This document shows positions 7,585 to 17,113 of a DNA stretch of 43,908 nucleotides, one piece after another. Each line of letters begins with the position of its first letter. The stretch's first letter is position 1. The translations under genes were made by a program, and so were the position numbers. The stretch lies in NCBI GenBank assembly GCA_037382465.1, contig JARRPX010000036.1:1-43908 (forward strand), in the 5' to 3' direction. The stretch comes from Anaerolineales bacterium. Its GTDB lineage: Bacteria; Chloroflexota; Anaerolineae; Anaerolineales; E44-bin32. The notes under the pieces were generated by a model. That model did no database searches, was not told the DNA's origin, and saw only the letters and a list, made by a program, of their open reading frames with translations.

Positions 7585-9393
7585 GTTTCAAACCCCTGAT
7601 TCAAACTTACGGCTCGCGAAACGCCGATCTTGATGTTCGGGGCGAAGGAGTAGCCCTCCTCGAAGTATCCGTGATAACCACTTTTTGCCGGGATGAGGCT
7701 GATACTGGTCTGGACCTGCGGGATGACGGCATCGACGCTTTTCACGTCTTCCATGCGCCGATTCCGGCAGCGAAATTCGTATCTCAATTCCGCCCGTTTG
7801 CCGTCGTTTCCCGTCACGGAAAGCAGACTTCCGCTCAAATCCTCCGGATACTCAGTCGTTCCCCAGCAGGAAGTGACGTATTCATCGATTTCCACTTCCG
7901 CCTCAGGGTCGGTCGACTCGACAATGGTGCGTTTGATGAGTATTTCTCCGCTGTTTTCGATGAAGGTGTAGCTGTCGACCAGTTTGATCGTCAGGTCATG
8001 GAATTCGACCTCGACCGGCTGGATGTCCAGAATGCGACGGCCCTGCTCCTCGCGGTAACCACCGGTCGTGCGGCAGGCGCTGAAATCGACTTCTTCTGTA
8101 CCGTAGCGCACTTTGCAGCTGTTAATCGCACCTTCGCCTGCGTAGTGAGTGAATGCGCCGGCGCGATACCGAGACTGGATGATGAAGGGGTAGGAAGCAT
8201 CTTGATTGGCTTCCGTTCCCACGCCGACCGGCCGTTGAAGTTTGGAGGCGTACGGTCGTAGATCCGTGATCGCTCCGCCCTGCTTCAAATCAACCTGCAC
8301 GCGAAATTTCGAATCGACGTACCAGAGGGCTTGATTCCTCGTACCCCAGAGAACGTCTTTCCAGAGACCACAATACGGCCCACTGCGGGGTTGATTTTCA
8401 TGGAACCAGTCGGCGAACTCCGTCATGGTCATGTCCTCGACTTCGTTCTCCCGCTTCAATTTTCCGTAATAGGCGAGAAAATCCTCGTAACTCTTCTTCA
8501 GGATTCGATAGCTCGCCTCCCAACGTCCCGTTTTGCCCATCCACCCCGGTCCGACGTAGACGAGATTGTAGCCAAATCCTTTGTTATAGTGCTTCATCAC
8601 CCGGTATTGGTCGATCAGGTTGTACATATCAGGCAATCGATCGTCTTCGTAAATCAGCCCGCGAATGATGTTCTGCGGGTGGGTGCCGAACATATCACCG
8701 GCGTTGTCCATGACGGCGAGTAAATCCCGGGATAGGTGAGGCAGCGCAACGATTCCAATATCGTCCTCTTCGCTGTCCGCAATGGCGTGCGTGTTCCGCT
8801 TCGATGGGATCCAAGCCGTCCAGGGGGATACGTCCATCAGCGTGTACCAGGAGGAGTTGGTGTGCCGAAAGATTTTCGGACCCTCCTCGAAGCAAGTGGC
8901 GATGGCCACTTTCACCATCGGATAATTTCTCTTTGATGAAGCGGATCAATTCCGCATCCATGAAGTACGAGCCCGTGGAGGTCGGGTAAAATCCAAAGAC
9001 ATCTTTAAATCGCTCGAAAGAATCGACCACGATCTCCTGCTTCAGGTCCATGGGAAACAGCCAGATGGCCAATTCCTTGGAATGGAATTTCTCACGAAAC
9101 TCCTTGCAGTTCAAACCCAAAAACGTGTGGCCGATTTCATCCCCGTACTCCTCATGATGATTTTTTACGAGTTCGATGCACTCCTCATTGAAGAGGCTGG
9201 AGTACGTCATTTGAATTGTTGTTTTCAGATCGTTGCGATGGGCGATCTCTTGCTGCAGACGAAAGATGTCGATCGATTCGCTCACAACTTCGTCTTTGCT
9301 GGCTTCCTTCGTTTTACCTTTCTATGCACTCGTATCGATATATTCCGGTACAAGTTTTGGTCGATGAATGATGTTCAGGATGAACGTGTCCAT
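7560..9393 (-). pseudogene. Carbohydrate-related large protein, broken by an amber codon and a one-base shift
   Basis: Three pieces read as one protein of about 610 residues. It starts at ATG 9393 behind GGGAGG, reads 23 residues (FILNIIHRPK...) to TAG at 9322-9324, then continues in frame through a possible GTG restart at 9285. Around 8924-8925 one extra base throws it out of frame; removing a T from AAATTATCC joins ..IKEKYP to MVKVAIATCFEEG. The rest runs to the stop at 7560. The N-terminal half looks like a polysaccharide-deacetylase or GH57-like barrel (HEEYGDEIGHTFLG, TGSYFMDAELIRF); the C-terminal half is beta-rich. It may belong to the DUF3863/DUF3864 group, recalled rather than shown. 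Either a decayed gene or two assembly errors. Confidence 0.65.
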
Positions 9394-9724
9394 GAAAAAA
9401 ACCTCCCGGTTTGAGGCGCAGAACTGCCTTTCAAGATACGATGGAAGAAGCCGCAACAGGCCATTATAAACGATACCCCTTATACTCCCGGGAATCGGAA
9501 ATGTTCCGCATTCGAAATTACTGATTTTCTGGGTGAAGCATACGTCTCCATCCTCCGCTTCGACTTGTCTATTCGGCAGATCGACGACGGTTTTCATGTA
9601 CATGCTTATTGTCTTATGTACAGCGTTGATATAATTGAACCGGGCAGACTCGATCGATTTGAAATGGATCTTCCATACGCGTGGACTTTCTGCCACACCG
9701 TAGTCATAGATAAGGAGAAATACC
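9394..9724. other. Divergent intergenic region of 331 bp
   Basis: It separates the broken gene (minus, start 9393) from the small membrane-protein gene (plus, start 9725). A perfect TATAAT at 9630-9635 could be a plus-strand -10 element, with only weak -35 candidates 15-18 nt upstream. A long minus-strand frame crosses it but its composition is not protein-like and it lacks a ribosome site. No repeat or RNA gene was seen. Confidence 0.35.
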
Positions 9725-9940
9725 TTGAGCCAGAGCCCTGGATTTGTCCCCATCCGCTTTCATCTTACGGGCAAAATGCTGCTCGTTATGGGGATCACCG
9801 GCATCTTAGCTTCCGTCATTGATCTCGTCACAGGATGGTTTGGCTTGCCGATAACCATTCCCATATTGTGCATGATCTTTTCTCTCGTGGGCTTGTACCT
9901 CATTTATGTCGTCCCTAGAGAGCCCGAGCAGAACGCCTAG
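9725..9940 (+). CDS. Small two-helix membrane protein
   Basis: A 71-residue protein with two hydrophobic segments: about residues 18-37 (MLLVMGITGILASVIDLVTG) and 43-64 (ITIPILCMIF...YLIYVV), and a charged tail VPREPEQNA. It starts at TTG 9725, supported by AAGGAG nine bases upstream; no better ATG is available. Such short helical-hairpin proteins are common and mostly uncharacterised. It is one of few plus-strand genes and stands alone, with a possible -10 box at 9630-9635. Function unknown. Confidence 0.65.
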   Translation: MSQSPGFVPIRFHLTGKMLLVMGITGILASVIDLVTGWFGLPITIPILCMIFSLVGLYLIYVVPREPEQNA

Positions 9941-9992
9941 CAGTTCCTCGAGTCAGGAGCGAACCGTTCTCGTGGTTTTTCTAATATGAGAT

Positions 9993-10433
9993 CTATCTTG
10001 CCTCTGCCAACGGACCAACCAACGGTTGGCCGGTAAAGTCTACCAAACTATCCCAGAGGAACAGCATCGAATTCAAACGTTGATTGAGCTCCAACAAGAA
10101 CGTCTGAACAATGCCACCATCATCGAAACCGGGCTCAATGACACAGCCGGCAACAAAACGAACCGGGCGCACCCGGTCCAAAGTATATACCAATCGATCC
10201 TGATCCTCGCACACGCTTTGAATATACCCGCTCAATCCCGCAAGGTGCTCCTGAATTTCCCCGGGCGGCATGAAATTCATGCGCACGTGCGCTGCGCCAA
10301 TGTCGAAGATGACCCCGGTCGCGTTTCCCTCCCGAGTTAACCCTTCATAATTTTGGATGATTTCGATCTCATCGAAGACCTTCGAGCCGAGCAATGAAGG
10401 ATCGGCGATGTAAAACGTAGCAAAATCAGGCAT
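9993..10433 (-). CDS. Conserved-looking protein of unknown function
   Basis: A 146-residue soluble alpha/beta protein without a recognised motif. It begins FATFYIADPSLLGSKV and has a central segment FDIGAAHVRMNFMPPGEI and a hydrophobic C-terminal helix region. GGAGG lies close upstream of the ATG at 10433. The gene follows the ANT(6)-like gene by 14 nt, so the two are probably one operon. No catalytic residues can be named; a role linked to the nucleotidyltransferase is only inference from position. Confidence 0.7.
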   Translation of the reverse strand: MPDFATFYIADPSLLGSKVFDEIEIIQNYEGLTREGNATGVIFDIGAAHVRMNFMPPGEIQEHLAGLSGYIQSVCEDQDRLVYTLDRVRPVRFVAGCVIEPGFDDGGIVQTFLLELNQRLNSMLFLWDSLVDFTGQPLVGPLAEAR

Positions 10434-10447
10434 TCAATTCCTCCAAA

Positions 10448-11338
10448 TCAACTTCCTGAATTTCGTTTTCCGGTATACATCTCCTGCGCATCCCTCGGCA
10501 AGCTGCGTACGTGCTGCAGATGAGCCGTGACATTTTCATCATCTTGCTGAGGATATGTATAACCGAAGTGCCCGGCAACCGGACGAGCCGCCGTGCGAAA
10601 GAGGCGGCATGCGGCATCGAGTGCATGCCACGTGTTTTCGATGCCGGCATTCGAATAGGTTGTCAGCAGCAAATCCCACAGCGTGGGATCGAGATGCTGC
10701 TTCAAGTTTCGCCCGAACTTTCCCGGGTTGAATGAATAATGAGCCTCGATTCCGGCATGCCAGATCAGCATTTTCATCAACTCCGGTCGAAGGTATTGCT
10801 CGAACGATCCTTTGGCATAGATTATATCTTCGCGCCACAACCCTTTGGCGACGTATGGACAAATCCACCAAAATTCGTTGCAGCAATCGGCAAAGGATTT
10901 TGGCGTAGGCGGCTCGGCCAGATAATCGCCATCATTCGAGGGCGGAAAGGGTTCCACGATTCCATCTTTATCGAGCAGAAGCACACTCAAGCTGTCCCGC
11001 GGAAGTTGATCGATTCGCTCCAGGGGATAGAGCGTGAGATCGATTCGATTCCCATCCGCGAACTGCATGAGATACGCATAACGGCCAGAGCTGCCCGGAT
11101 GATCGCCCATTTCGTCGGGCAATTGCAGGATCATGAGTTTGCCAAAGCGCTCGATCCAGTTCGGACTCTGTTTGAACGATTCCATCTCCTTGACAACATA
11201 GACGATATCGAAATCCTGGAAGAAATCCCGAGGCACCTCGGGATTTGCGCGCGAACCATTCATGATCACCGCCCGTATGCGCTCGTCACCTCGAGCGATG
11301 GTGAGAATCAAATCCAGCATTTCTTTGTCGCGGCGCAT
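10448..11338 (-). CDS. Aminoglycoside 6-adenylyltransferase-like nucleotidyltransferase
   Basis: A 296-residue member of the ANT(6)/AadK family, which transfers AMP from ATP to position 6 of streptomycin. The N-terminal nucleotidyltransferase fold is clear: MNGSRANP (about residues 26-33) and FQDFDIVYVV (40-49) with the two metal-binding aspartates D42 and D44, then a third acidic position in RIDLTLYP. Length fits the family (about 280-300). I place the start at ATG 11338 because the family begins MR..EM.DLIL; the frame is open to a TTG at 11365. Chromosomal members often have no proven resistance role, so the true substrate is uncertain. It is followed at 14 nt by an unknown gene. Confidence 0.9.
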   Translation of the reverse strand: MRRDKEMLDLILTIARGDERIRAVIMNGSRANPEVPRDFFQDFDIVYVVKEMESFKQSPNWIERFGKLMILQLPDEMGDHPGSSGRYAYLMQFADGNRIDLTLYPLERIDQLPRDSLSVLLLDKDGIVEPFPPSNDGDYLAEPPTPKSFADCCNEFWWICPYVAKGLWREDIIYAKGSFEQYLRPELMKMLIWHAGIEAHYSFNPGKFGRNLKQHLDPTLWDLLLTTYSNAGIENTWHALDAACRLFRTAARPVAGHFGYTYPQQDDENVTAHLQHVRSLPRDAQEMYTGKRNSGS

Positions 11339-11505
11339 GGCTTCACGCACTCCCGCAACTTGCAACTTAACGGAAAATGGACAGGTTCGCTCCGATGTTC
11401 AATCCCCCATCGGCATCATCGATGGATCGGCGGTTCGAGCCCGCAGGGAAGTTGACGAACACCAGGTATTTGGATTCAGGCCGCACTCAACCGGACAGTT
11501 CGTCG

Positions 11506-12183
11506 CTAAAGCATCTCCGAAAATGAGGGAGGTTTTTCAGGCCAGCTTCCTTCCTTCCTCATAAATTGCCTTTCCTCATCGATGATGTCCGCGAGTTTTC
11601 GATCGACGAAATCTCCGCCAGCTTGTGCGCCACCTATTTTTTTCTTCAACTCCATGAGACAAGCCACATAGAGTTTAGAAACGGGCACTTTTTCCAGCCG
11701 CGCTTCGAAATCTTCTAGATCTGCAGCCCGGTTGGCCCGCTGCTCAGCAAGGATGATTTCCACTTCGTCGATGAACTTCATGATTGCCGGATTGGCGTGG
11801 TTGATCTCTATAATCGGGGCATCCGATTGAAGCACGCACGTCGTGCAGTTTTCATCCGAATCGATCGTCAGCTTCCCCCCGAATGTATAGGCTTCCACTT
11901 TCTTGCCCTTGCGGTCCGCAAGGGTCACCAAACCAGGCGCAACCTGGTACGTGTCACGATACACCCAGGGATGGTAGATTTCGAGTTGATCGATTTTATG
12001 GGGACGAACGCTGTCTTTCAAGGTGAAGATCGGGATTTGAGTAATTTTCGGATCGAAGTGCCTTTCCGAAGGCGCACAGAGAATGTTGATCTCCAACCGG
12101 CGATAGCCGATTGACTGTGGATTCCGTCCGGCTACAAAACGATAGCCCAATTCTGCTTCATCATTTTCATTTGGCACCGACAT
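11506..12183 (-). CDS. Unknown protein paired with an AbrB-like protein
   Basis: A 225-residue soluble protein. The first half is beta-rich (RRLEINILCAP, KITQIPIFTLKD, EAYTFGGKLTID) and contains a CTTC motif near residue 115. The second half is a charged, mostly helical region with a possible coiled coil (IDEVEIILAEQRANRAADLE). It has a strong GAGGAGGAACG ribosome site and begins 9 nt after the AbrB-like gene stops, so the two are co-transcribed. It could be a partner or effector of that protein, but nothing identifies its activity. The final 15 residues are Pro/Ser-rich. Confidence 0.75.
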   Translation of the reverse strand: MSVPNENDEAELGYRFVAGRNPQSIGYRRLEINILCAPSERHFDPKITQIPIFTLKDSVRPHKIDQLEIYHPWVYRDTYQVAPGLVTLADRKGKKVEAYTFGGKLTIDSDENCTTCVLQSDAPIIEINHANPAIMKFIDEVEIILAEQRANRAADLEDFEARLEKVPVSKLYVACLMELKKKIGGAQAGGDFVDRKLADIIDEERQFMRKEGSWPEKPPSFSEML

Positions 12184-12192
12184 CGTTCCTCC

Positions 12193-12663
12193 TCACCACC
12201 TATCCGTAATTATTCCTCTTGAACTATAAGCACTACTCTCGACAATCGGCCCTCGAACGGCAAAACCAACCGCCAGATTGCTCCCCCGGATGACCAGCAG
12301 ATCATCACCATTCTGGACACCGTAATGTTGAAGTGTTTCTGGTGGGACTTGAATGATCCCATCACGCAGCTCAATCCAGCAAAATCGCCTTCCCTGGTAT
12401 TCGACGGTCGCCCCTTGCGGTAGCTGGAATTTGGCGAGTTCCGGAAAGGTTTTTATCGCAGCAGCTACTGGGCTATGCGAGATTGAATCCGAAGAACCCA
12501 CACTGAAGCCCCCTGACTTCTTGCTGCCCGGCAGCATGAATAATTTCATCGGGTCGGTAAATCCATACTCATCTGTCGCTTCAGGAGGAAGCAGAATGCG
12601 GCCCTTTTCCCAAACCCGGCACCAGCCATAGGCATGTTTGCCACCCTTAACGAGTTGCGGCAT
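12193..12663 (-). CDS. Tandem AbrB/SpoVT-like domain protein
   Basis: A 156-residue protein with two swapped-hairpin-like units. The first spans about residues 16-55 (KGRILLPPEATDEYGF...DPMKLFMLPGSKKSGGFSV); the second about 92-140 (RDGIIQVPPETLQHYGVQNGDDLLVIRGSNLAVGFAV). Each keeps the layout 'hx(I/V)xxPxE...YG...GD.L.v..GS..a.GF', as in AbrB/MazE-type DNA-binding domains. A single chain carrying two units could form the fold without dimerising. AAGGAG stands seven bases before the ATG. It heads a two-gene unit with 11506-12183 and lies 94 nt after the KaiC-like/ATP-grasp gene. It probably regulates transcription; the target is unknown. Confidence 0.7.
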   Translation of the reverse strand: MPQLVKGGKHAYGWCRVWEKGRILLPPEATDEYGFTDPMKLFMLPGSKKSGGFSVGSSDSISHSPVAAAIKTFPELAKFQLPQGATVEYQGRRFCWIELRDGIIQVPPETLQHYGVQNGDDLLVIRGSNLAVGFAVRGPIVESSAYSSRGIITDRW

Positions 12664-12757
12664 GTCGTAACTCCTTGAGACGTTCTCAATCCGCCATTCC
12701 CAGCCGGAAGGAATAAAATAAAGAGAGACCGATGGTTCCGGCGCTAGATTTATAACT

Positions 12758-15394
12758 TCACCTGGAATGGATATCGGTCAAATAGCAGACCGCACGGTTC
12801 CGCTCCGAATCGGCAACTACCCGAACGTAGCTGCCATCCGCAGCTTCGGGGACATCGATCAACCGCACGATTTTCTCGTGCTTGCTAGCTTTTGGTATCA
12901 ATTTCAAGAGTGCGTTCGGGGCAGTCGTGAAGAACTCGGTTTGAAATTGCGTCGCTTCGTCATCCGGATACACGGGCATATAAATAATTTGAGCCTCGAC
13001 GAGGTCTTGAAAGAAATGCGTACCGTAAGATACTTCCGGCACGTGCCCCGCTTCCTCCAACGCCATTTCTACCAACACCGAAGCATTATCGATGTCCGCA
13101 TACCCGATGTTGACGCCCAGATCGATGTTGCCGCTGCCCCAACGCCCCGGGCCCATCATGATAATCTTACCTTGCTCGACCTCCGGCAGACGGTTGATCT
13201 GCCCGACCAACCGCCCCAGGTTGCGTTTTTCTTCGATCGAAGCCAGATGGTTGTATTCTTGGGGATCGATGTACAGAATATATCGAATGGGTGGCAAGCT
13301 GCCGCCCCCGATCATGCGTTGCGATCGGAAGAGAACTCGCTCTGGTTCCAGGTACTTCGGAATCGAAACATCGATGGTCGAACCCGGCAGCAACAAGGGC
13401 CGGCATTGGAGCAAATTGATGCTTACCCGCTCATCCTCATCGACGCCTGCCGTGAATTCAAGGTCTACAGGTTGGCCATAGGCATCTTCCAACTTCCTCA
13501 GGATTTTGCCCATCATCGTTACGAAATCCGTCTTATGGAGCAAATTGTTAAATGTCAATACGAGCTGTTCCGGCTCGCCCTTCACGCTCGTTGAAATCGG
13601 ATCGAAGGGATAACCGTCCTGCATCACCGAGACGAACAGCTCCAGATTGGGATAGCGCCCGTTCGAGAGCACGTCGGGCAACGTGCGGCTGGTAAAACGC
13701 TTCTGCTCCAAATCCAGCAGATCGATCTCGTGCTGCGAATATTTCGCCACCCTGACGCCGACTTCCGGGCGTAAATGCGGGTCACTGATGGCGATCATGC
13801 GTGGATAGTCTGCGCCCACACGCTCCACGGCTCGCGTTCCCAAACCAAAGACGAGACGGATCAGTCCCTGCTTGGGATCGATGCGGTCGTTCCAGACATA
13901 CAAATTACGGGAAAATGCCACCCCGGCAAGAGCCGGAAAATAAAAATGCCGATAGGGAATTCCGGAAACGCGCTGCACGAGTATCGCCATCTGTTCGTCA
14001 TTTTCACCCAAGCCACGCCGGCGGCGGTAGGAAAGCGCATCCGGATTGAGCGCACTTGCATAGACCGTTTTGATCGCCTGCATGAAATCTTCGAGACGGG
14101 ATTTTGGATCGCCTTGATTGGCACAGAAGATGCTGCGGTATTTACCCGCAAACGCGTTTCCAAAGCTGTCTTCCAGCAAGCTGCTCGAACGCACGATAAC
14201 CGGCGCCTGTCCATAGTAGTCGAGTATGAGACGGAACTGCTCCCGGATCGTCCCCGAAAAAGTTCCCGCCAGGAAGCGCTGCTCTACTTCCTTGAATTCT
14301 TCGGTCGAGAGCGACGAATTGCGCGTCAATTGCAGCCTTAATCGAAAGAGATCGTTGTTTACCAGGAAAGAAAAGAAGACATCGGAACCGATATAGAACG
14401 AGTCATGATCCTCCAGACGTTCGATTAACTCCATATCTCCGGGCTCATCACCCGAGGCCAAGATGCGCCGAGCCAGCAGCATCCCGGCTGCCTTACCTCC
14501 GATCCGACCGGCGCCAATGAGACGATCGCGCACAGCAAACAGGTCGTCCAATGAAAAATACCGCTCGGCAAGTCTTGAGAATATCGGATGCCGTCCGATC
14601 AGCATGCGGATAAATTCTCTCTTCAGCGCCAGTTGTTCTTCATCAGTTTCGTCAAGCCCGGAGGGCGAAGCGCGATAACGCGCCAATTTCTGATAGACGC
14701 TTTCCCACGGATCCAACGGCTGTGTCGAGCTGCGTAATGGGGATTGACGCGCCGATCCCAGCACTTCTGCGGCCTCCCCGCTGTTTGCCAACGGTATCCA
14801 GTGCTCGCCCTCTGCGACGTGTGGCAAGAACATCTGTGGGGAGTAGCGATTCCACACTTTGATGGGATGCACGTACATCTGACCCTTGACGTGGTAAACA
14901 TTGAGCAAGACTTGAGTCGTGTCGCGAATGCGGGCCACCGTACCGTGCGCATGGTGCCCGGAAGTGAGTGCAAAATACGTCACGGTGTGCAATTCGAACA
15001 GGTATGGACAGGTTACCTGGAAGAAATTGGCCAGGGATTCGTCCGTCACCCATTTATCGACCAACGACGAGAGATTGTCGAAGATGTAAAACATCTTCGG
15101 TCCTCGCGATTCGATAAATTGATGCACTTCACGAGTGAAAGTATCAAACCCTGCTGCAGGGTTGAATTTGACAATTTCCACGTTGGCCGAAGGAAGCAAC
15201 ACCGGAGCGTGAGAAGCGAAACGTAAATAAACGACCGGCCATCCTTCCTCGGCAGCAGCCTGCACGAAGGGTAAGACAAAGTGGCGATAGTCTTCCAGAT
15301 CGTCGACCTGCCAGACGACGTTATCGCCAAGTCGGAATCCTTGGAGGACGTTGTCGAGAGCCTCGATTCCGCTGCGGATTTCTTGTTTATCCAT
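12758..15394 (-). CDS. KaiC-like domain fused to PEP-synthase-type ATP-grasp
   Basis: An 878-residue protein. Residues 1-220 resemble a RecA/KaiC-like domain (SGIEALDNVLQGF), but the P-loop position reads VVWQVDDLEDY, so there is no GKT/S and ATP hydrolysis there is unlikely. Residues about 285-670 form a PPDK_N/PEP-synthase ATP-grasp domain: GGKAAG (299-304), VRSSSLLEDSFGNAF (401-415) and the DLEF...LLQCRP end (644-666). No phosphohistidine swivelling domain or PEP-binding barrel follows. The last 200 residues are an unassigned domain with GPGRWGSGNIDLG near 748-760. It is probably a phosphotransfer or ligand-sensing protein rather than a full PEP synthase. The start at 15394 has GGGA upstream and matches the KaiC-like beginning; the frame is open to 15520. 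Confidence 0.85.
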   Translation of the reverse strand: MDKQEIRSGIEALDNVLQGFRLGDNVVWQVDDLEDYRHFVLPFVQAAAEEGWPVVYLRFASHAPVLLPSANVEIVKFNPAAGFDTFTREVHQFIESRGPKMFYIFDNLSSLVDKWVTDESLANFFQVTCPYLFELHTVTYFALTSGHHAHGTVARIRDTTQVLLNVYHVKGQMYVHPIKVWNRYSPQMFLPHVAEGEHWIPLANSGEAAEVLGSARQSPLRSSTQPLDPWESVYQKLARYRASPSGLDETDEEQLALKREFIRMLIGRHPIFSRLAERYFSLDDLFAVRDRLIGAGRIGGKAAGMLLARRILASGDEPGDMELIERLEDHDSFYIGSDVFFSFLVNNDLFRLRLQLTRNSSLSTEEFKEVEQRFLAGTFSGTIREQFRLILDYYGQAPVIVRSSSLLEDSFGNAFAGKYRSIFCANQGDPKSRLEDFMQAIKTVYASALNPDALSYRRRRGLGENDEQMAILVQRVSGIPYRHFYFPALAGVAFSRNLYVWNDRIDPKQGLIRLVFGLGTRAVERVGADYPRMIAISDPHLRPEVGVRVAKYSQHEIDLLDLEQKRFTSRTLPDVLSNGRYPNLELFVSVMQDGYPFDPISTSVKGEPEQLVLTFNNLLHKTDFVTMMGKILRKLEDAYGQPVDLEFTAGVDEDERVSINLLQCRPLLLPGSTIDVSIPKYLEPERVLFRSQRMIGGGSLPPIRYILYIDPQEYNHLASIEEKRNLGRLVGQINRLPEVEQGKIIMMGPGRWGSGNIDLGVNIGYADIDNASVLVEMALEEAGHVPEVSYGTHFFQDLVEAQIIYMPVYPDDEATQFQTEFFTTAPNALLKLIPKASKHEKIVRLIDVPEAADGSYVRVVADSERNRAVCYLTDIHSR

Positions 15395-15607
15395 CCCAAT
15401 TCCCGTCGACGTGATTCCGGTCGTCACCTTCATTATAAAAGAATCTTGGCCGATCTCTATCCCAATGGCACCGATTCTAGCATCATCAAAACGATGCAGA
15501 ACTCCGCCGATCCACAACAACGATCGGTTTTCAGCTGCACTGCGTCGGAAATCTTATCGCGATCCAGGCTCTCGACGATGAGAGAGAAGGCCGGCCAGAG
15601 AGGATCC

Positions 15608-16175
15608 TCAGAAGAATAGTAAATATCGCGGGACGTTCGCCACGTATGCCTGGTAGCTGTCCCCGTAATGCTTTAAGCAGAGCTTCTCCTCCCCTACGAT
15701 TTGCAGGTGATAGATTACGGCCACGGAGATAATGATCCCCATATACAGCAACACACCGGTCATCAACGCCGGCCCAAACAGGACCATCGCCAATCCCACC
15801 CACTGCGGATTTCGAGACCAACGATAGAATCCCGAGACAACCGATCGGCCGGCCGACGCGGTCCGGAAGGTATTCAGCGAACTCATGACCATGACGTAGC
15901 CCGCAGCATAGACCAACAGACCGATCACAAATCCGGGCGTGCCGAAGCGCAGCGGTGTAAAGACCATCATTACCATGCAGCTTATCAACCCAATCTGCCC
16001 CAGCATACGCAGGAGCTTGACGCCGATCGACATGCTGTATTTCGGGTCTTCGAAAAGCCGATCCCTGGCATCCTTTGAGAAAACACGTACCAAAAATAAA
16101 AAAACCCACGAAATAGGGAAGGAGGGCAAGCCAACCGTGTAATAACCCTGGCTGGAATTCAGGGAGAAACGTCAT
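15608..16175 (-). pseudogene. Isoprenylcysteine-methyltransferase-like membrane protein, frameshifted
   Basis: The protein reads from ATG 16175 (AAGGAAG upstream) as FLPEFQPGLLHGWLALLPYF and then enters a run of T-rich codons. The frame then changes: the family-like remainder FLFLVRVFSKDARDRLF... to the stop at 15608 is in another frame. The switch falls in the A5TA7 run (plus strand about 16092-16104), a likely slippage or sequencing spot. The C-terminal half has four membrane segments and the methyltransferase signature GFYRWSRNPQWVG, then EEKLCLKHYGDSYQAYVANVPRY. Family members methylate isoprenylated or small-molecule thiols or amines using S-adenosylmethionine. If the shift is an error this is an intact gene of about 189 codons. 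Confidence 0.75.
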
Positions 16176-16322
16176 CGATCTTCCTTTCAGGCTGGGCTTT
16201 TCGAATCTTCACCTTGCCCATTCGCATGTTCGTGAACGGATTTGGATATGTGGATTCACAGCTTCGATGTACTGCATGCCGAAAAATATCGAGAGACGAA
16301 AACCGAATCGACTACGCGTTTC

Positions 16323-17084
16323 CTAGTACATGTTCCCGAAATGCGCCTGGTACGCTTGATAACTCTCGATTGCCAGAATCCCAAACAGAAAAGTGATGTA
16401 CATACTGTGGAACAGGGTCAATCCGAGCAAGGCGATGATCAATCCGGCGACCGCCGAAACCAGGAGAGACGTACGCAAGCCACGCCGAGGATCCATGCGG
16501 ACGAGCGCTTCTCGGGCAATGTCGCCGCCATCGAGGGGGTAGACCGGCATGAGATTAATCAACCCCCAGAAGACATTGATCCAAAGGAACGTCATCACTA
16601 CCAAATTCGCAACGTAACTGCTCACTGGCAGTTGCGCCATCGGCAGGGGAATCACGCCAAATAACTTGGAGATGAATACACTCCCGCCAGAGGCTACCAC
16701 AGCCAGTATGACAAGTCCCGCCAGAAGGAAACCGGCAAAGGGGCCGGCAAACGAAACGATCATGGATTGCGTGGAGCCTAACGATACACTCGCCCTTCTG
16801 CTGCCCCACTTCACGGATTCGGGTATGGTCAGTCCTCCCGCGAGATGAAGTACGATGCGTGAATCTATACCGTACATTCTCATCGCAAAGGCGTGTCCCA
16901 GTTCATGACCGAGGATCGAGATGAAGAGAACGACGATCCAAACCAGTAAATTTACCAGACTGCCCGCGGAAGCCCCAAACAGGAGCGCCATCAACCAGAA
17001 AAGCGGGTGGACGCGAACGGGAACCCCCGCAAATCGAAAACGGAGGTCGTATCGAGTCAGTGGTGGTGGCTGAAAAAGGTTCAT
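16323..17084 (-). CDS. Site-2 protease family (M50) zinc metalloprotease
   Basis: A 253-residue polytopic membrane protein. The zinc-binding motif HELGH is at residues 60-64 inside a hydrophobic helix, and the second motif NLMPVYPLDGG at 177-187 supplies the third metal ligand D185. At least five hydrophobic segments surround them. No PDZ or CBS domain is present, so it belongs to the short S2P group related to SpoIVFB-like and archaeal proteins. These cut transmembrane segments of regulatory proteins or signal peptide remnants. The substrate is unknown. It is followed 29 nt beyond its stop by a DUF3795 gene start region on the same strand in reverse order, so an operon with it is not assured. 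Confidence 0.92.
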   Translation of the reverse strand: MNLFQPPPLTRYDLRFRFAGVPVRVHPLFWLMALLFGASAGSLVNLLVWIVVLFISILGHELGHAFAMRMYGIDSRIVLHLAGGLTIPESVKWGSRRASVSLGSTQSMIVSFAGPFAGFLLAGLVILAVVASGGSVFISKLFGVIPLPMAQLPVSSYVANLVVMTFLWINVFWGLINLMPVYPLDGGDIAREALVRMDPRRGLRTSLLVSAVAGLIIALLGLTLFHSMYITFLFGILAIESYQAYQAHFGNMY

Positions 17085-17113
17085 CTCTACTTCAGGGCTT
17101 TGTTTTCAAGCCG

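Noticed and set aside
9396-9753. Minus-strand frame upstream of the broken gene
   Set aside because: The part upstream of ATG 9393 is not protein-like and is probably the promoter region; only the last 23 codons of the longer frame were used, as the start of the broken gene.
12767-13594. Plus-strand open frame of 275 codons
   Set aside because: Antisense to the ATP-grasp part of the KaiC-like fusion; no ribosome site or recognisable domain.
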